Source of the DNA: Vibrio breoganii
Lineage (GTDB): Bacteria > Pseudomonadota > Gammaproteobacteria > Enterobacterales > Vibrionaceae
DNA length: 64,000 bases
Direction: 5' to 3'
NCBI RefSeq assembly: GCF_001677275.1
Contig: NZ_CP016178.1
Span: forward strand, 558,001 to 622,000
A program made the translations under genes and the position numbers. Of the stretch, positions 8,799 to 17,049 are shown piece by piece. Position 1 is the stretch's first letter. Every line of letters starts with the position of its first letter. A model generated the notes under the pieces. The model was not told the DNA's origin and did not search any database. It saw only the letters and a list, made by a program, of their open reading frames with translations.

Positions 8799-9696
8799 AA
8801 TCTGCTCCAGTATTTCTGGGTACTATCAAAACAGATCAATCACTTAAAGTCATGTCCGAAAATCGGGGACCACTTCTCATAGCAGGGAACATAGCGATGC
8901 CGGCTAGTAGGGCAACACCACTGTCCATGGCAACAACCATTGCTGTTGTCTGTACTAGATTTTCTTTTTTCTTCAGATAACTACCGTATGTGATCATACA
9001 ACCTGTAGCGAGGCTTAAAGAGAAGAAGGCCTGGCCTAGAGCCGCAAGTACCACATTGCTGTTTACTTTTGAAAAATCTGGGCTAAATAAGAATTTAAGT
9101 CCCGCAGTTGAACCTGGAAGTGACAATCCTTTGATGGATACAACCATCAAGATAACAAATAGCATTGGCATGAGAATTTTGCCTGCTTTTTCAATACCGC
9201 CAGAAATGCCTTTTATTACAATAAGGACGTTCAGGACCAGATACACTCCCATCCACATTAGTGGTTCTATTGGCGTTGAAATGAAGCTACTAAAGCTGTC
9301 TCCTATCAAGTGTGGGGTATTGAGTAGTCCTGAAGCAATCTTGTAGATATAAGCAATAGACCAACCACCTACAACAGGATAAAAGCCCATGATTAACAGG
9401 CCACTAACGACACTAATTACGCCGGTAAATGTCCAGCGCTTATCAGTGGTCTTAAAAGCACCAACCGCTGATTTCTGTGTATGTCTGCCGATTGCAAACT
9501 CCGTCAACATGACACTAAAGCCAATAAAAACCACAAAGGCTAGGTAGATAAGAACAAACGCTCCACCACCACTTTCACCCGCGGTATAAGGGAATTTCCA
9601 GATATTACCGAGGCCAACAGCAGACCCTGCTGCTGCCATAACAAAGCCTAGCTTTGAACCCCATGTGTCTCTTGATTGTGAAAGGTTATTCGCCAC

Positions 9697-10103
9697 AACA
9701 TCTCCGAAAGTGTCTTAAATATATAAAAATTGGATCTAACCGTGCTTCTTGTTCGCTATGAAAACGAAGAGTTGGCTTTCATAGCTTGAAAAAGAACCGC
9801 GCATAATAGGGATAGAGAATGGGAAGCTAAACAGTAGAAATACGGCACTTACATTTTTATTTGCCTTGGTACTGACCAAACGTTGAGAATGCAATAAGTA
9901 GCTTAATGAAGAATTAATGAAAAGGAGGTGAAAGGCGGTTATCCGGCAACAAAGACTGAGCATAAAGTCATGTCACTTTATCGTGCCTATCTATTAACAA
10001 AGCCATTAATTTACATCTTCAAAATAATTCACTATATAACCACTAATATCCCTTGATTTAACAAAAATAATTCCGTTCAAATTCAAAAGAAGTCACTAGT
10101 TGG
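9697..10103. other. Intergenic region without recognised gene
   Basis: About 400 bp between the split NSS gene and the nirB regulatory region. It must hold the promoter of the NSS gene. A short minus-strand open frame at 9736-9963 has no family resemblance and no convincing start. No glycine-riboswitch-like structure was found, although such leaders are known before some vibrio symporter genes. Confidence 0.5.
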
Positions 10104-10119
10104 TTACAACCTGTTGCAA
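10104..10119. promoter_or_regulatory. Palindromic operator matching the add-promoter site
   Basis: TTACAACCTGTTGCAA has the form TTnCAAC-N2-GTTGnAA and differs by two bases from the site over the add -35. On the minus strand TTGTAA here is followed 17 bp later by TTGAAT, which could be a promoter towards the NSS gene. The binding protein is not identified; a PurR/CytR-type LacI regulator is a guess from the core. Confidence 0.45.
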
Positions 10120-10178
10120 GTCAATGAGATACAAAAATACTAAGAATCAATGACTTAATTGTAGTCTTGTATGACAAA

Positions 10179-10194
10179 TACCCAAAAAGGGGTA
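10179..10194 (+). promoter_or_regulatory. NarL/NarP 7-2-7 site of the nirB promoter
   Basis: TACCCAA-AA-AGGGGTA is an inverted pair of NarL/P heptamers (consensus TACYYMT) with the 2-bp gap preferred by NarP. Its centre is exactly 28 bp upstream of the centre of the FNR site, the same distance as between the -69.5 and -41.5 sites of E. coli nirB. Nitrate/nitrite activation of the operon is expected. Confidence 0.8.
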
Positions 10195-10207
10195 TATTTT
10201 TGTGAAA

Positions 10208-10248
10208 TTGATCTGGGTCAATTTTGAATTGTGGTTCCCAAATACAAT
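10208..10248 (+). promoter_or_regulatory. FNR site and -10 element of the nirB promoter
   Basis: TTGATCTGGGTCAA (10208-10221) matches the FNR consensus TTGAT-N4-ATCAA at nine of ten positions. TACAAT (10243-10248) is a good -10 placed so that the FNR site is centred near -41.5, the class II activator position. The operon should therefore be induced without oxygen. Confidence 0.85.
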
Positions 10249-10281
10249 CGCGCAAGTTTTTATATTTTTTAAGGAACCGCT

Positions 10282-12840
10282 ATGAGCAAGATGAAGCTAG
10301 TTATCATCGGAAACGGCATGGTGGGACACCGTTATATTGAAGACCTTGTTGAGAAAACTGATGTTTCCAACATGGATATTACAGTGTTCTGCGAAGAGCC
10401 ACGCATCGCCTACGATCGTGTTCACCTATCCTCTTATTTCTCTCACCACACCGCAGACGAGCTTTCTCTTGTTAAAGAAGGTTTCTATGAAAAGCACGGC
10501 ATCAACATTTTGTTGGGCGAACGTGCTATCAACGTAAACCGTGAAAACCGTATCGTTCATTCAAGCACCGGTCGTGAAATCGAATACGACAAGCTAGTAA
10601 TGGCGACAGGTTCTTTCCCATTCGTTCCGCCTATCAAAGGCAACGAGAGCAAAGACTGCTTTGTATACCGCACAATCGAAGACCTTAAGTCTATTGAAGC
10701 AACGGCGAAAAACAGTTCTGTAGGTGTTGTTATCGGCGGTGGCCTTTTAGGCCTAGAAGCTGCTGGCGCGCTGCGTGCACTAGGTGTGGAAACTCACGTT
10801 GTTGAGTTTGCTCCAAAGCTAATGGCTGAGCAGTTAGACCAAGCGGGTGGTAACCAGCTTCGTCAAAAGATCGAGCGTATGGGCGTTAGAGTTCACACCA
10901 GCAAAAACACCCTTGAAATTGCTCCTGAAGGCAAAGAGCTGCGTAACGTGATGCGTTTTGCTGACGGTACTGAGCTTGAGACTGACTTCATCGTATTCTC
11001 TGCAGGTATCCGTCCTCAAGACAAATTGGCACGCCAAATGGGTCTAGACATCGCACCTCGTGGCGGTATCGCAATCAACAACCATTGCCAAACTTCAGAC
11101 GAAAGCATCTACGCTATCGGTGAGTGTGCTTCATGGAATGAAACCTTCTTCGGTCTAGTGGCTCCTGGCTACAAGATGGCCACTGTTGCTGTTGACCACG
11201 TTGTGGGTAACGACAGCCAGTTTGAAGGCGCAGACATGAGCGCTAAGTTGAAGCTACTGGGCGTTAAAGTGGGTTCAATTGGTGACGCGAACGGCCGTAC
11301 TCCTGGCTGTAAGAGCTACGTTTACCAAAACGAAGAGCAAGAAGTTTACAAACGTATCATCGTTTCTGAAGACAACAAGAAACTGCTTGGTGCGGTAATG
11401 GTGGGTGACACTTCTGATTATGGCGATCTTCTTCAGTTAATGCTGAACGATATGGATCTACCAGAGCACCCAGATGCATTGATCCTTCCGGCACACGCTG
11501 GCGCAGAAAAACCAACCCTAGGTGCAGATGCTCTGCCTGAAAGCGCGGTTATCTGTTCTTGCTTTGACGTAACTAAAGGCAAAATTGCTCAAGCAGTTGC
11601 AGATGGCCACCACACTATTGGTGACGTGAAAGCGGTGACTGGTGCAGGCACAGGTTGTGGCGGCTGTATCCCTCTAGTGACATCAGTGCTTAACGCTGAG
11701 CTTGCTAAAGCGGGTGTGGAAGTGAAGAGTGATGTGTGTGAGCACTTTGCTTACTCTCGCCAAGAGTTGTTCCACCTTATTCGTATCGAAGAAATCAAAA
11801 CCTTTGACGAGCTGCTAGAGAAGTACGGTAAGGGTTACGGCTGTGAAGTGTGTAAGCCTCTTGCGGGTTCTATCTTAGCATCTTGCTGGGGTGAGCATAT
11901 CCTTAAGCCTGAATTGGTTAAGCTGCACGACACTAACGACAACTTCCTAGGTAACATCCAAAAAGATGGTACTTACTCTGTTATCCCTCGTATGGCAGGT
12001 GGTGAAGTGACACCTCAAGCCCTTGGTGCGCTGGCTAACGTTGCTGCAGAATACAATCTTTACACTAAGATCACTGGTGCTCAGCGTATCGGTCTATTTG
12101 GTGCTCAAAAAGACGACCTTCCTGCTATCTGGGGCAAGCTGATTGATGCTGGCTTTGAAACGGGTCAAGCGTATGCAAAAGCATTGCGTATGGCTAAGAC
12201 CTGTGTGGGTTCTACTTGGTGTCGTTACGGCGTTCAAGACTCTGTGGGCCTAGGCTCAATGATTGAGAACCGTTATAAGGGTATTCGTACTCCTCATAAG
12301 ATGAAGTTTGGCGTATCTGGTTGTACTCGTGAGTGTGCTGAAGCGCAAGGTAAAGACCTGGGTATCATCGCGACCGATGCAGGCTGGAACATGTATGTAT
12401 GTGGTAACGGTGGTATGAAACCTCGTCACGCAGATCTACTTGCAACAGACCTAGACCAAGAAACTCTGATCAAATACATCGACCGTTTCATGATGTTCTA
12501 CATCCGCACGGCAGCGCCACTACAACGTACTTCTGTATGGCTTGAAAACCTAGAAGGCGGCGTGGATTACCTACGTGACGTTATCGTTGAAGACAAACTG
12601 GACATCAACGCTCAACTTGAGGCTGATGTGGCTAAGCTAGTTGAAGAATTCCGCTGTGAGTGGACTGACACTATCAACGATGAAAAACAACTGACTCGTT
12701 TCTCTCACTTTATTAACTCAGACCTTCGTGATGACAACGTAGTGTTTGTGAGTGAGCGTGACCAACATCGCCCAGCAACCTTCACGGAAAAACACCCTGA
12801 AGCGAAAGGCGATATCTTCCACGCAGCCGTTACTGAGTAA
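10282..12840 (+). CDS. nirB: NADH-dependent nitrite reductase, large subunit
   Basis: 852 residues, full length. Cytoplasmic siroheme enzyme that reduces nitrite to ammonium with NADH. Domain order: FAD/NAD(P)-binding oxidoreductase (VIIGNGMVGHRYIEDL at the N-terminus, second nucleotide fold GVVIGGGLLGLEAAGAL near residue 155), BFD-like [2Fe-2S] domain (CSCF at 425-428 and GCGGC about 35 residues later), then the nitrite/sulfite reductase domains. The 4Fe-4S/siroheme ligands are C641 and C647 (CVGSTWC) and C681 and C685 (CTREC). An AAGGA ribosome binding site precedes the ATG. First gene of nirB-nirD-nirC-cobA; the promoter has FNR and NarL/P sites. Confidence 0.97.
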   Translation: MSKMKLVIIGNGMVGHRYIEDLVEKTDVSNMDITVFCEEPRIAYDRVHLSSYFSHHTADELSLVKEGFYEKHGINILLGERAINVNRENRIVHSSTGREIEYDKLVMATGSFPFVPPIKGNESKDCFVYRTIEDLKSIEATAKNSSVGVVIGGGLLGLEAAGALRALGVETHVVEFAPKLMAEQLDQAGGNQLRQKIERMGVRVHTSKNTLEIAPEGKELRNVMRFADGTELETDFIVFSAGIRPQDKLARQMGLDIAPRGGIAINNHCQTSDESIYAIGECASWNETFFGLVAPGYKMATVAVDHVVGNDSQFEGADMSAKLKLLGVKVGSIGDANGRTPGCKSYVYQNEEQEVYKRIIVSEDNKKLLGAVMVGDTSDYGDLLQLMLNDMDLPEHPDALILPAHAGAEKPTLGADALPESAVICSCFDVTKGKIAQAVADGHHTIGDVKAVTGAGTGCGGCIPLVTSVLNAELAKAGVEVKSDVCEHFAYSRQELFHLIRIEEIKTFDELLEKYGKGYGCEVCKPLAGSILASCWGEHILKPELVKLHDTNDNFLGNIQKDGTYSVIPRMAGGEVTPQALGALANVAAEYNLYTKITGAQRIGLFGAQKDDLPAIWGKLIDAGFETGQAYAKALRMAKTCVGSTWCRYGVQDSVGLGSMIENRYKGIRTPHKMKFGVSGCTRECAEAQGKDLGIIATDAGWNMYVCGNGGMKPRHADLLATDLDQETLIKYIDRFMMFYIRTAAPLQRTSVWLENLEGGVDYLRDVIVEDKLDINAQLEADVAKLVEEFRCEWTDTINDEKQLTRFSHFINSDLRDDNVVFVSERDQHRPATFTEKHPEAKGDIFHAAVTE

Positions 12841-12852
12841 GAGGACGTAATC

Positions 12853-13176
12853 ATGAGTTTTGAAAAAGTTTGTAAAATCGATGACATCGTACCGGGCACA
12901 GGCGTATGTGCGCTCGTTGCTGGTCAGCAGGTTGCATTATTTCGTCCTTCTGCAGATGAGAAGGTATTTGCTATCTCAAACACAGACCCATTTGCGCAAT
13001 CTAACGTGTTGTCACGTGGCTTGATTGTTGAGCATAAAGACGAGTTGTGGGTTGCAAGTCCATTGAAGAAGCAACGCTTCAATCTAAGCACAGGTGCTTG
13101 CATGGAAGACGAACGTTTTAACGTTAAATCTTTCAAAGCGCGCGTAGTGAAAGGTGCTGTAGAAGTTTCTGCATAA
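12853..13176 (+). CDS. nirD: Nitrite reductase (NADH), small subunit
   Basis: 107 residues starting 12 bp after nirB, preceded by AAGAGGA. NirD is a Rieske-fold protein that in this branch usually lacks the iron-sulfur ligands; the sequence (IDDIVPGTGVCALVAGQQVALFRP, ISNTDPFAQSNVLSRGLI, SPLKKQRFNLSTGACME) shows the fold but no CxH/CxxH ligand pairs, as expected. It is needed with NirB for NADH-nitrite reductase activity in the cytoplasm. Confidence 0.95.
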   Translation: MSFEKVCKIDDIVPGTGVCALVAGQQVALFRPSADEKVFAISNTDPFAQSNVLSRGLIVEHKDELWVASPLKKQRFNLSTGACMEDERFNVKSFKARVVKGAVEVSA

Positions 13177-13287
13177 GAGATTTAATAGCGAAAGGGTTCC
13201 TTGCTTTTTGTTTTTAAAGAGCAAGGGCAGGGAGCCTTTGACTATTCAATTTCAATTTTTAACTTTAACTTTTATATGGATAGCAAA

Positions 13288-14133
13288 ATGAATGATCTAA
13301 AACCTGCAGAATTTGTGCAAACGATGATAGACGTTGGTGAAGCCAAGGTGAAAACAAGCACGCGAGATCTTCTTCTCCGTGGCACCATGGCGGGTATCAT
13401 CCTGTCTCTAGCGGTAGTGGTGGCAATCACTACTATTGTTCAAACTGGCGTAGGCATTGTGGGCGCACTTGTGTTCCCTGTGGGCTTCTGCATCTTGAGT
13501 CTTATGGGTTACGACCTAGTGACGGGTGTATTTGGCCTAGCTCCACTAGCAAAGTTTGAAAACCGCAAAGGCGTTACTTGGGGCCGCATCATGCGTTGTT
13601 GGGGCCTTGTGGGTCTTGGTAACCTGATTGGTTCTTTGATTGTTGCGTTTCTAATCGCAGTATCACTAACGGGTAACTTCTCTCTTGATCCAAACGCAGT
13701 AGCGCAGAAATTCATCGCAGTTTCTACCGCTCGTACTGTTGGCTTCGAGAACATGGGTATGGACGGATGGATTACGTGTTTCGTGCGCGGTATCTTCTGT
13801 AACCTGATGGTTTGCTTGGGCGTTATTGGTAACATGACAGCACGTACAGTTGCGGGCAAGATTGCAGCAATGTGGCTACCGATTTTCATCTTCTTCGCAC
13901 TCGTATTTGAGCACACAGTAGTAAACATGTTCTTGTTCCCACTTGGTATGATGCTTGGTGCTGACTTTGGTATTGCAACTTGGTTGAACTTCAACCTTAT
14001 CCCAACAATCCTAGGTAACATCGTTGGTGGTCTACTGTTTACTTGTATCCCACTTTACCTAACTCACGCTAAAACGGCTCCAGCAATCGACGCTGAAGAG
14101 AAAGTAGAAGCTGAGCTAGCAACACAGCGCTAA
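13288..14133 (+). CDS. nirC: Formate/nitrite-transporter family channel, nitrite uptake
   Basis: 281 residues from the ATG at 13288, which has a GGA ribosome binding site seven bases ahead; ATG 13276 and a far upstream TTG are less likely. The protein has about six hydrophobic helices and FNT-family features: LLRGTMAGIILSLAVVVAI, NLIGSLIVAFLI, GMDGWITCFVRGIFCNLMVCLGV and FEHTVVNMFLFPLGM, the last holding the central-pore His. FNT proteins form pentameric inner-membrane channels. The position between nirD and cobA points to nitrite as substrate. It is co-transcribed with nirBD. Confidence 0.93.
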   Translation: MNDLKPAEFVQTMIDVGEAKVKTSTRDLLLRGTMAGIILSLAVVVAITTIVQTGVGIVGALVFPVGFCILSLMGYDLVTGVFGLAPLAKFENRKGVTWGRIMRCWGLVGLGNLIGSLIVAFLIAVSLTGNFSLDPNAVAQKFIAVSTARTVGFENMGMDGWITCFVRGIFCNLMVCLGVIGNMTARTVAGKIAAMWLPIFIFFALVFEHTVVNMFLFPLGMMLGADFGIATWLNFNLIPTILGNIVGGLLFTCIPLYLTHAKTAPAIDAEEKVEAELATQR

Positions 14134-14141
14134 TTACTGAC

Positions 14142-14208
14142 ATTGCCTCACCTTTGTGTGGGGCAATTGTTTATAACAAGTGGTCGAGAGCCGAGTTGTT
14201 GGCCACTT
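14142..14208 (+). terminator. Two hairpins between nirC and cobA
   Basis: First a 10-bp stem, ATTGCCTCAC/GTGGGGCAAT (14142-14167, one G-T pair), followed by TGTTTAT; then AAGTGGTC/GGCCACTT (14178-14208). Neither has a strong T-run, so partial termination or mRNA-end protection of the nirBDC part is more likely than a full stop; cobA may still be read from the nir promoter. Confidence 0.5.
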
Positions 14209-14272
14209 CTTATAAATAATTGTGTCGCTTTAGAACGAGAGTTTTAAGGCCTTTGCATTAGAGAACTTTTTT

Positions 14273-15031
14273 ATGACTTCTAAATCAATCTCTGCAAATC
14301 AAGGTGGATTTGTTTCTTTGGTCGGCGCTGGCCCAGGTGATCCAGATCTTTTGACTGTAAAGGCATTACGTCTGATACAGAAAGCAGAAGTGATTGTTTA
14401 TGACCGTTTAGTGTCCCCTGAAATCATGGAATTAGTTAATCCTAATGCGGAACTTATCTACGTAGGTAAGCGTCTAAATCGTCATTGTGTGCCCCAAGAT
14501 CAAATCAACCAAGTGTTGGTTGATCAAGCGCAGCAGGATAAACACGTTGTGCGCCTTAAAGGTGGTGACCCGTTTATCTTTGGTCGTGGTGGTGAGGAAC
14601 TCGAAAAACTTGCGCTAGAACAGATCCCTTTTGAGGTGGTGCCGGGTATTACGGCAGCGGCAGGTTGTACTGCTTATGCAGGCATTCCTTTGACCCATAG
14701 AGATCATGCGCAAAGTGTTCACTTTATTACTGGCCATCTTAAAAAAGAAGGTATGGATATAGATTGGGCCGCCTTATCCAAGGGCAACACAACCTTAGTC
14801 TTCTATATGGGACTAAAAGAAAGTGGTAACATTCAAGATAAATTAGTGAGTGCTGGTTTATCGGAAGAGACTTCTATTGCGATCATTGAGCGTGGCACTA
14901 CGCCTCAGCAGAGAGTGTTGACTGGAACACTTTCCCAGTTATCAACGATAGCTAAAAAAGCTGAAAGCCCGTCGCTGATTGTAGTCGGCAGTGTAACGAG
15001 ACTTCATTCACAACTTAATTGGTTCGAATAG
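14273..15031 (+). CDS. cobA: Uroporphyrinogen-III C-methyltransferase
   Basis: 252 residues, the single-domain SUMT length. It methylates uroporphyrinogen III twice with S-adenosylmethionine to precorrin-2, the first step to siroheme. Motifs are [23 protein letters not shown] near the N-terminus, [24 protein letters not shown] (about residues 97-113) and [21 protein letters not shown]. Its place behind nirBDC makes sense because NirB needs siroheme. No CysG-type oxidase/ferrochelatase part is fused, so that step must be encoded elsewhere. Confidence 0.95.
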   Translation: MTSKSISANQGGFVSLVGAGPGDPDLLTVKALRLIQKAEVIVYDRLVSPEIMELVNPNAELIYVGKRLNRHCVPQDQINQVLVDQAQQDKHVVRLKGGDPFIFGRGGEELEKLALEQIPFEVVPGITAAAGCTAYAGIPLTHRDHAQSVHFITGHLKKEGMDIDWAALSKGNTTLVFYMGLKESGNIQDKLVSAGLSEETSIAIIERGTTPQQRVLTGTLSQLSTIAKKAESPSLIVVGSVTRLHSQLNWFE

Positions 15032-15250
15032 CAATTATTTAACTGGGTTATTTTTGGGGTAAGCCCTTATGAGACGGAGCTTATAAGAGTTGCACTTTTT
15101 ATGGTAGTTGTTGTGAGCGAAGTAGTAAATTCGCTTCCAAATGGTGCAAATGATCCTAAGTCGATCTATTGTTATAGCTGAAAGCTGTAATGAGAGTTTC
15201 AGGATGAAGCCTCTAATAGCGCAGTTACGCTTTAGCAAGGAAAGCTAAAT

Positions 15251-16099
15251 ATGAAAAAACGAATTCTGGGGGCGACATCGCTTTCAGGTAGCCTAGTGTA
15301 TTTCCTGTTCGGATTAGCACTGGTGACCTCTCTCTCTACCTATCAAGGGTATTCGGCGCCAATTACACACGCGTCGTTTTTTGCCAATAGTTGGCAGTGG
15401 TTGGCTAGCATTTTATTTTGCTGGGGGCTGTTGCTGATTTTCTTTACCAGTGCCCGTCGCACTGTTCGAGCCATATGGTCATTAGTGATTATTATTGCCG
15501 CGCTTGGTGTAGGGCGGTTTATTGGCTCGCATTCTGTTCATCAAAAAGAATATCAAGCGCCTAGCGTGTCTATAGCCGAAGTTTCTGCACCAGCACAGCA
15601 AAGCCAAGAACCCATTACGTTGCCACAGCCCACTGATCTAAATCAGAGCTATCAACAGGCTGTTATGGAATCGGGTTGGTATTCAATTTTGGATATTTCT
15701 CGTTTGCAGAACGATACCGACCTAGTGGAAAGCTACGCGATTATCAAAGATACAAAATCCGCCATTCTCAATCATCTTGTACAAACACAGCAGCAAGTGC
15801 ACGAACTTGAACAGCAGGTTTATGACACAGAAGCGAGTGCAAATATGGAGGGCGATTACCTTGATTCGCAGATCCTCCATGCTCAGCAGCAAAATGAAAT
15901 GTGGAAGGCTGAATTGGCTGCCTTACAAGAAGTCAGAAGCATTATAGAGATGTTAGATGTGAACCGTGATGGCTGGACTATTCAAGATGGCGCTATCGTT
16001 TTCTACTCAAACGCAGATAAGCAACGCTTTGAAGACATCGTCGCAAGGATACAGGAAATAGCCGACCATCAAAGAATGCTCACTGAGTCTGTAAATTAA
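15251..16099 (+). CDS. Hypothetical membrane-anchored coiled-coil protein
   Basis: 282 residues, not recognised. Three hydrophobic segments occupy the first 95 residues (about 13-30, 48-66 and 75-92), followed by a Gln/Pro-rich linker and, from about residue 165, a charged helical stretch likely to form a coiled coil (QTQQQVHELEQQVYDTEASA, then a second helical block ending in IVARIQEIADHQ). Topology prediction puts the long C-terminal part on one face of the inner membrane. A ribosome binding site (AAGGAAAG) precedes the ATG and a terminator follows at 16129. It is a single-gene unit. Confidence 0.7.
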   Translation: MKKRILGATSLSGSLVYFLFGLALVTSLSTYQGYSAPITHASFFANSWQWLASILFCWGLLLIFFTSARRTVRAIWSLVIIIAALGVGRFIGSHSVHQKEYQAPSVSIAEVSAPAQQSQEPITLPQPTDLNQSYQQAVMESGWYSILDISRLQNDTDLVESYAIIKDTKSAILNHLVQTQQQVHELEQQVYDTEASANMEGDYLDSQILHAQQQNEMWKAELAALQEVRSIIEMLDVNRDGWTIQDGAIVFYSNADKQRFEDIVARIQEIADHQRMLTESVN

Positions 16100-16128
16100 A
16101 TAGGATAGTCGCTTTAAACAGCACTCAG

Positions 16129-16155
16129 CGCCTCGTCGTAGTGACGGGGCGTTTT
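16129..16155 (+). terminator. Rho-independent terminator
   Basis: Stem CGCCTCGTC/GACGGGGCG (one G-T pair), a 5-nt loop and TTTT, 30 bp after the stop codon of the gene at 15251-16099. Confidence 0.8.
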
Positions 16156-16328
16156 AGTATTTATTGCCATTAAAGCTAGTAGTGTACTGGCCCAGAATAA
16201 ACCTCCGAGTGACGTGAACTTGGCTATTTAGAGCCTAATTTCCCTCTCTCAATTGTTGTCATCCTGGAAAGCGACAGCTTATCTAGGATCTTTGGTAGCA
16301 CTCACTTAGGTGTGGTTTTTTTACTCCC

Positions 16329-16407
16329 GTCGTCCCCGAGTTATTTTATCGGGGACCTTTTCGGTTATGTGAGAATAGATTCCCGATAAGAGCCCTTGGG
16401 AATGACG
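16329..16407 (-). repeat. Dispersed two-hairpin intergenic element, copy 2
   Basis: Its reverse complement aligns along its whole length with 5407-5483. It shares the TTCCC...GGGAATCT block, the GAAAAGGTCCCCGATAAA block and the closing TCGGGGAC, with both hairpins kept while the spacers differ. Compensatory change is visible in the first stem. It sits between convergent genes, as copy 1 does. Confidence 0.7.
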
Positions 16408-16482
16408 GTTATTTAAGTATAGATTCTTACGCTAGTGAAATTTGTTAAGGCTGATAGAAAGGTGGATTAGCGGGTAAGAGTT

Positions 16483-16515
16483 AGAGAAAGTGCCACCCAC
16501 AACAGGCAGCACTTT
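16483..16515 (-). terminator. Putative terminator after the lipoprotein gene
   Basis: Inverted repeat AAAGTGC/GCACTTT around a 15-nt loop, 10 bp past the lipoprotein stop codon. The T-run on the minus strand is weak. Confidence 0.4.
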
Positions 16516-16524
16516 AGTTCGAGA

Positions 16525-17019
16525 TTAGTAAGTGATTTCGTTGTTGTCCCTTGTGATTATGCGCTGCAGTGGCTCAGTGCCGTCATAGAACCAAACTTCA
16601 GCAAGCAGGCTGGTATATTCTTGAGCGTAGGTGATATTTAGCTCTCCTTTACCGCTGTTTAGCGCGCCATTTGCTATGCGATAGGCGTAATCTGGGGTAA
16701 GCGTGCCATCAGCGCTTTGTTGATACTCACTGTATACCGAAACATAGGCGCGTTGCGTGCTGATCCCGCTAATGTCTACGATAACGTCCACTGACAGGGT
16801 CGGGTTGTAATCGAAATCATCAGGGACGGCTAAATCTTGCATTGAGCGCTGCGGTATCTGTACGTTAGCAATGCTTTCGGTCACTGGATTGTCGTTACCT
16901 GATTCTGGCTCATCGACTTGAGCCGCTCCCGATGAAGAGTCGGAGCCGCCACCGCCGCCTCCACACGCAGTAAGCATCAAAACCGCTAGAATGGATGTTG
17001 TTTTAGTGAATGTATTCAT
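16525..17019 (-). CDS. Small lipoprotein, partner of the LruC protein
   Basis: 164 residues with a type II signal peptide: hydrophobic core, then LTAC with the lipid-attachment Cys at position 19, followed by a run of six Gly and a Ser/Asp/Glu-rich linker. The remaining domain (DVIVDISGISTQRAYVSVYS) looks beta-rich and I do not recognise it. The residue after the Cys is Gly, not Asp, so outer-membrane sorting is expected. The gene starts 30 bp after the stop of the LruC gene on the same strand, so both are likely transcribed from the sigma-54-type promoter at 19264. Confidence 0.8.
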   Translation of the reverse strand: MNTFTKTTSILAVLMLTACGGGGGGSDSSSGAAQVDEPESGNDNPVTESIANVQIPQRSMQDLAVPDDFDYNPTLSVDVIVDISGISTQRAYVSVYSEYQQSADGTLTPDYAYRIANGALNSGKGELNITYAQEYTSLLAEVWFYDGTEPLQRIITRDNNEITY

Positions 17020-17049
17020 AATGAAATCCTCTATAGTCCTAGCTTAGTT

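Larger units (their letters stand above)
7618..8877 (-). mobile_element. IS3-family insertion sequence, copy 1 (1260 bp)
   Basis: Terminal inverted repeats begin AGAAGTGGACCCC on one end and AGAAGTGGTCCCC on the other. The element is flanked by a 3-bp direct repeat, CAT (7615-7617 and 8878-8880), normal for IS3-family transposition. It encodes OrfA and OrfB in overlapping frames. The same 1260-bp unit lies in the same orientation at 38503-39762 with a different duplication (GGT), and I see no difference between the two, so it is probably recently active. Confidence 0.95.
7006..9696 (-). pseudogene. NSS-family sodium-dependent transporter, split by an IS
   Basis: Two halves of one gene flank an IS3-family element. 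The N-terminal half (9696 down to 8878) starts MANNLSQSRDTWGSKLGFVMAA and contains AGSAVGLGNIWKFPY, the signature of the neurotransmitter:sodium symporter family; the C-terminal half (7617 down to 7006) continues FAFGMEPAAGPGLVF. Removing the 1260-bp IS and one copy of the CAT duplication restores a 1428-nt frame (475 residues) that reads through the junction as MFPAM-FAFGM. Such proteins take up amino acids with Na+ in the inner membrane; the substrate is unknown. As it stands the protein is cut in the middle of the membrane domain and is probably inactive. Confidence 0.93.

Noticed and set aside
9697..9963. Glycine riboswitch or small gene before the NSS transporter
   Set aside because: No glycine aptamer core or tandem structure was found, and the 75-codon frame has neither a ribosome binding site nor family resemblance.
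15035..15238. 67-codon minus-strand frame between cobA and the membrane protein gene
   Set aside because: Composition looks random, no start signals, and it fills an A/T-rich promoter region.
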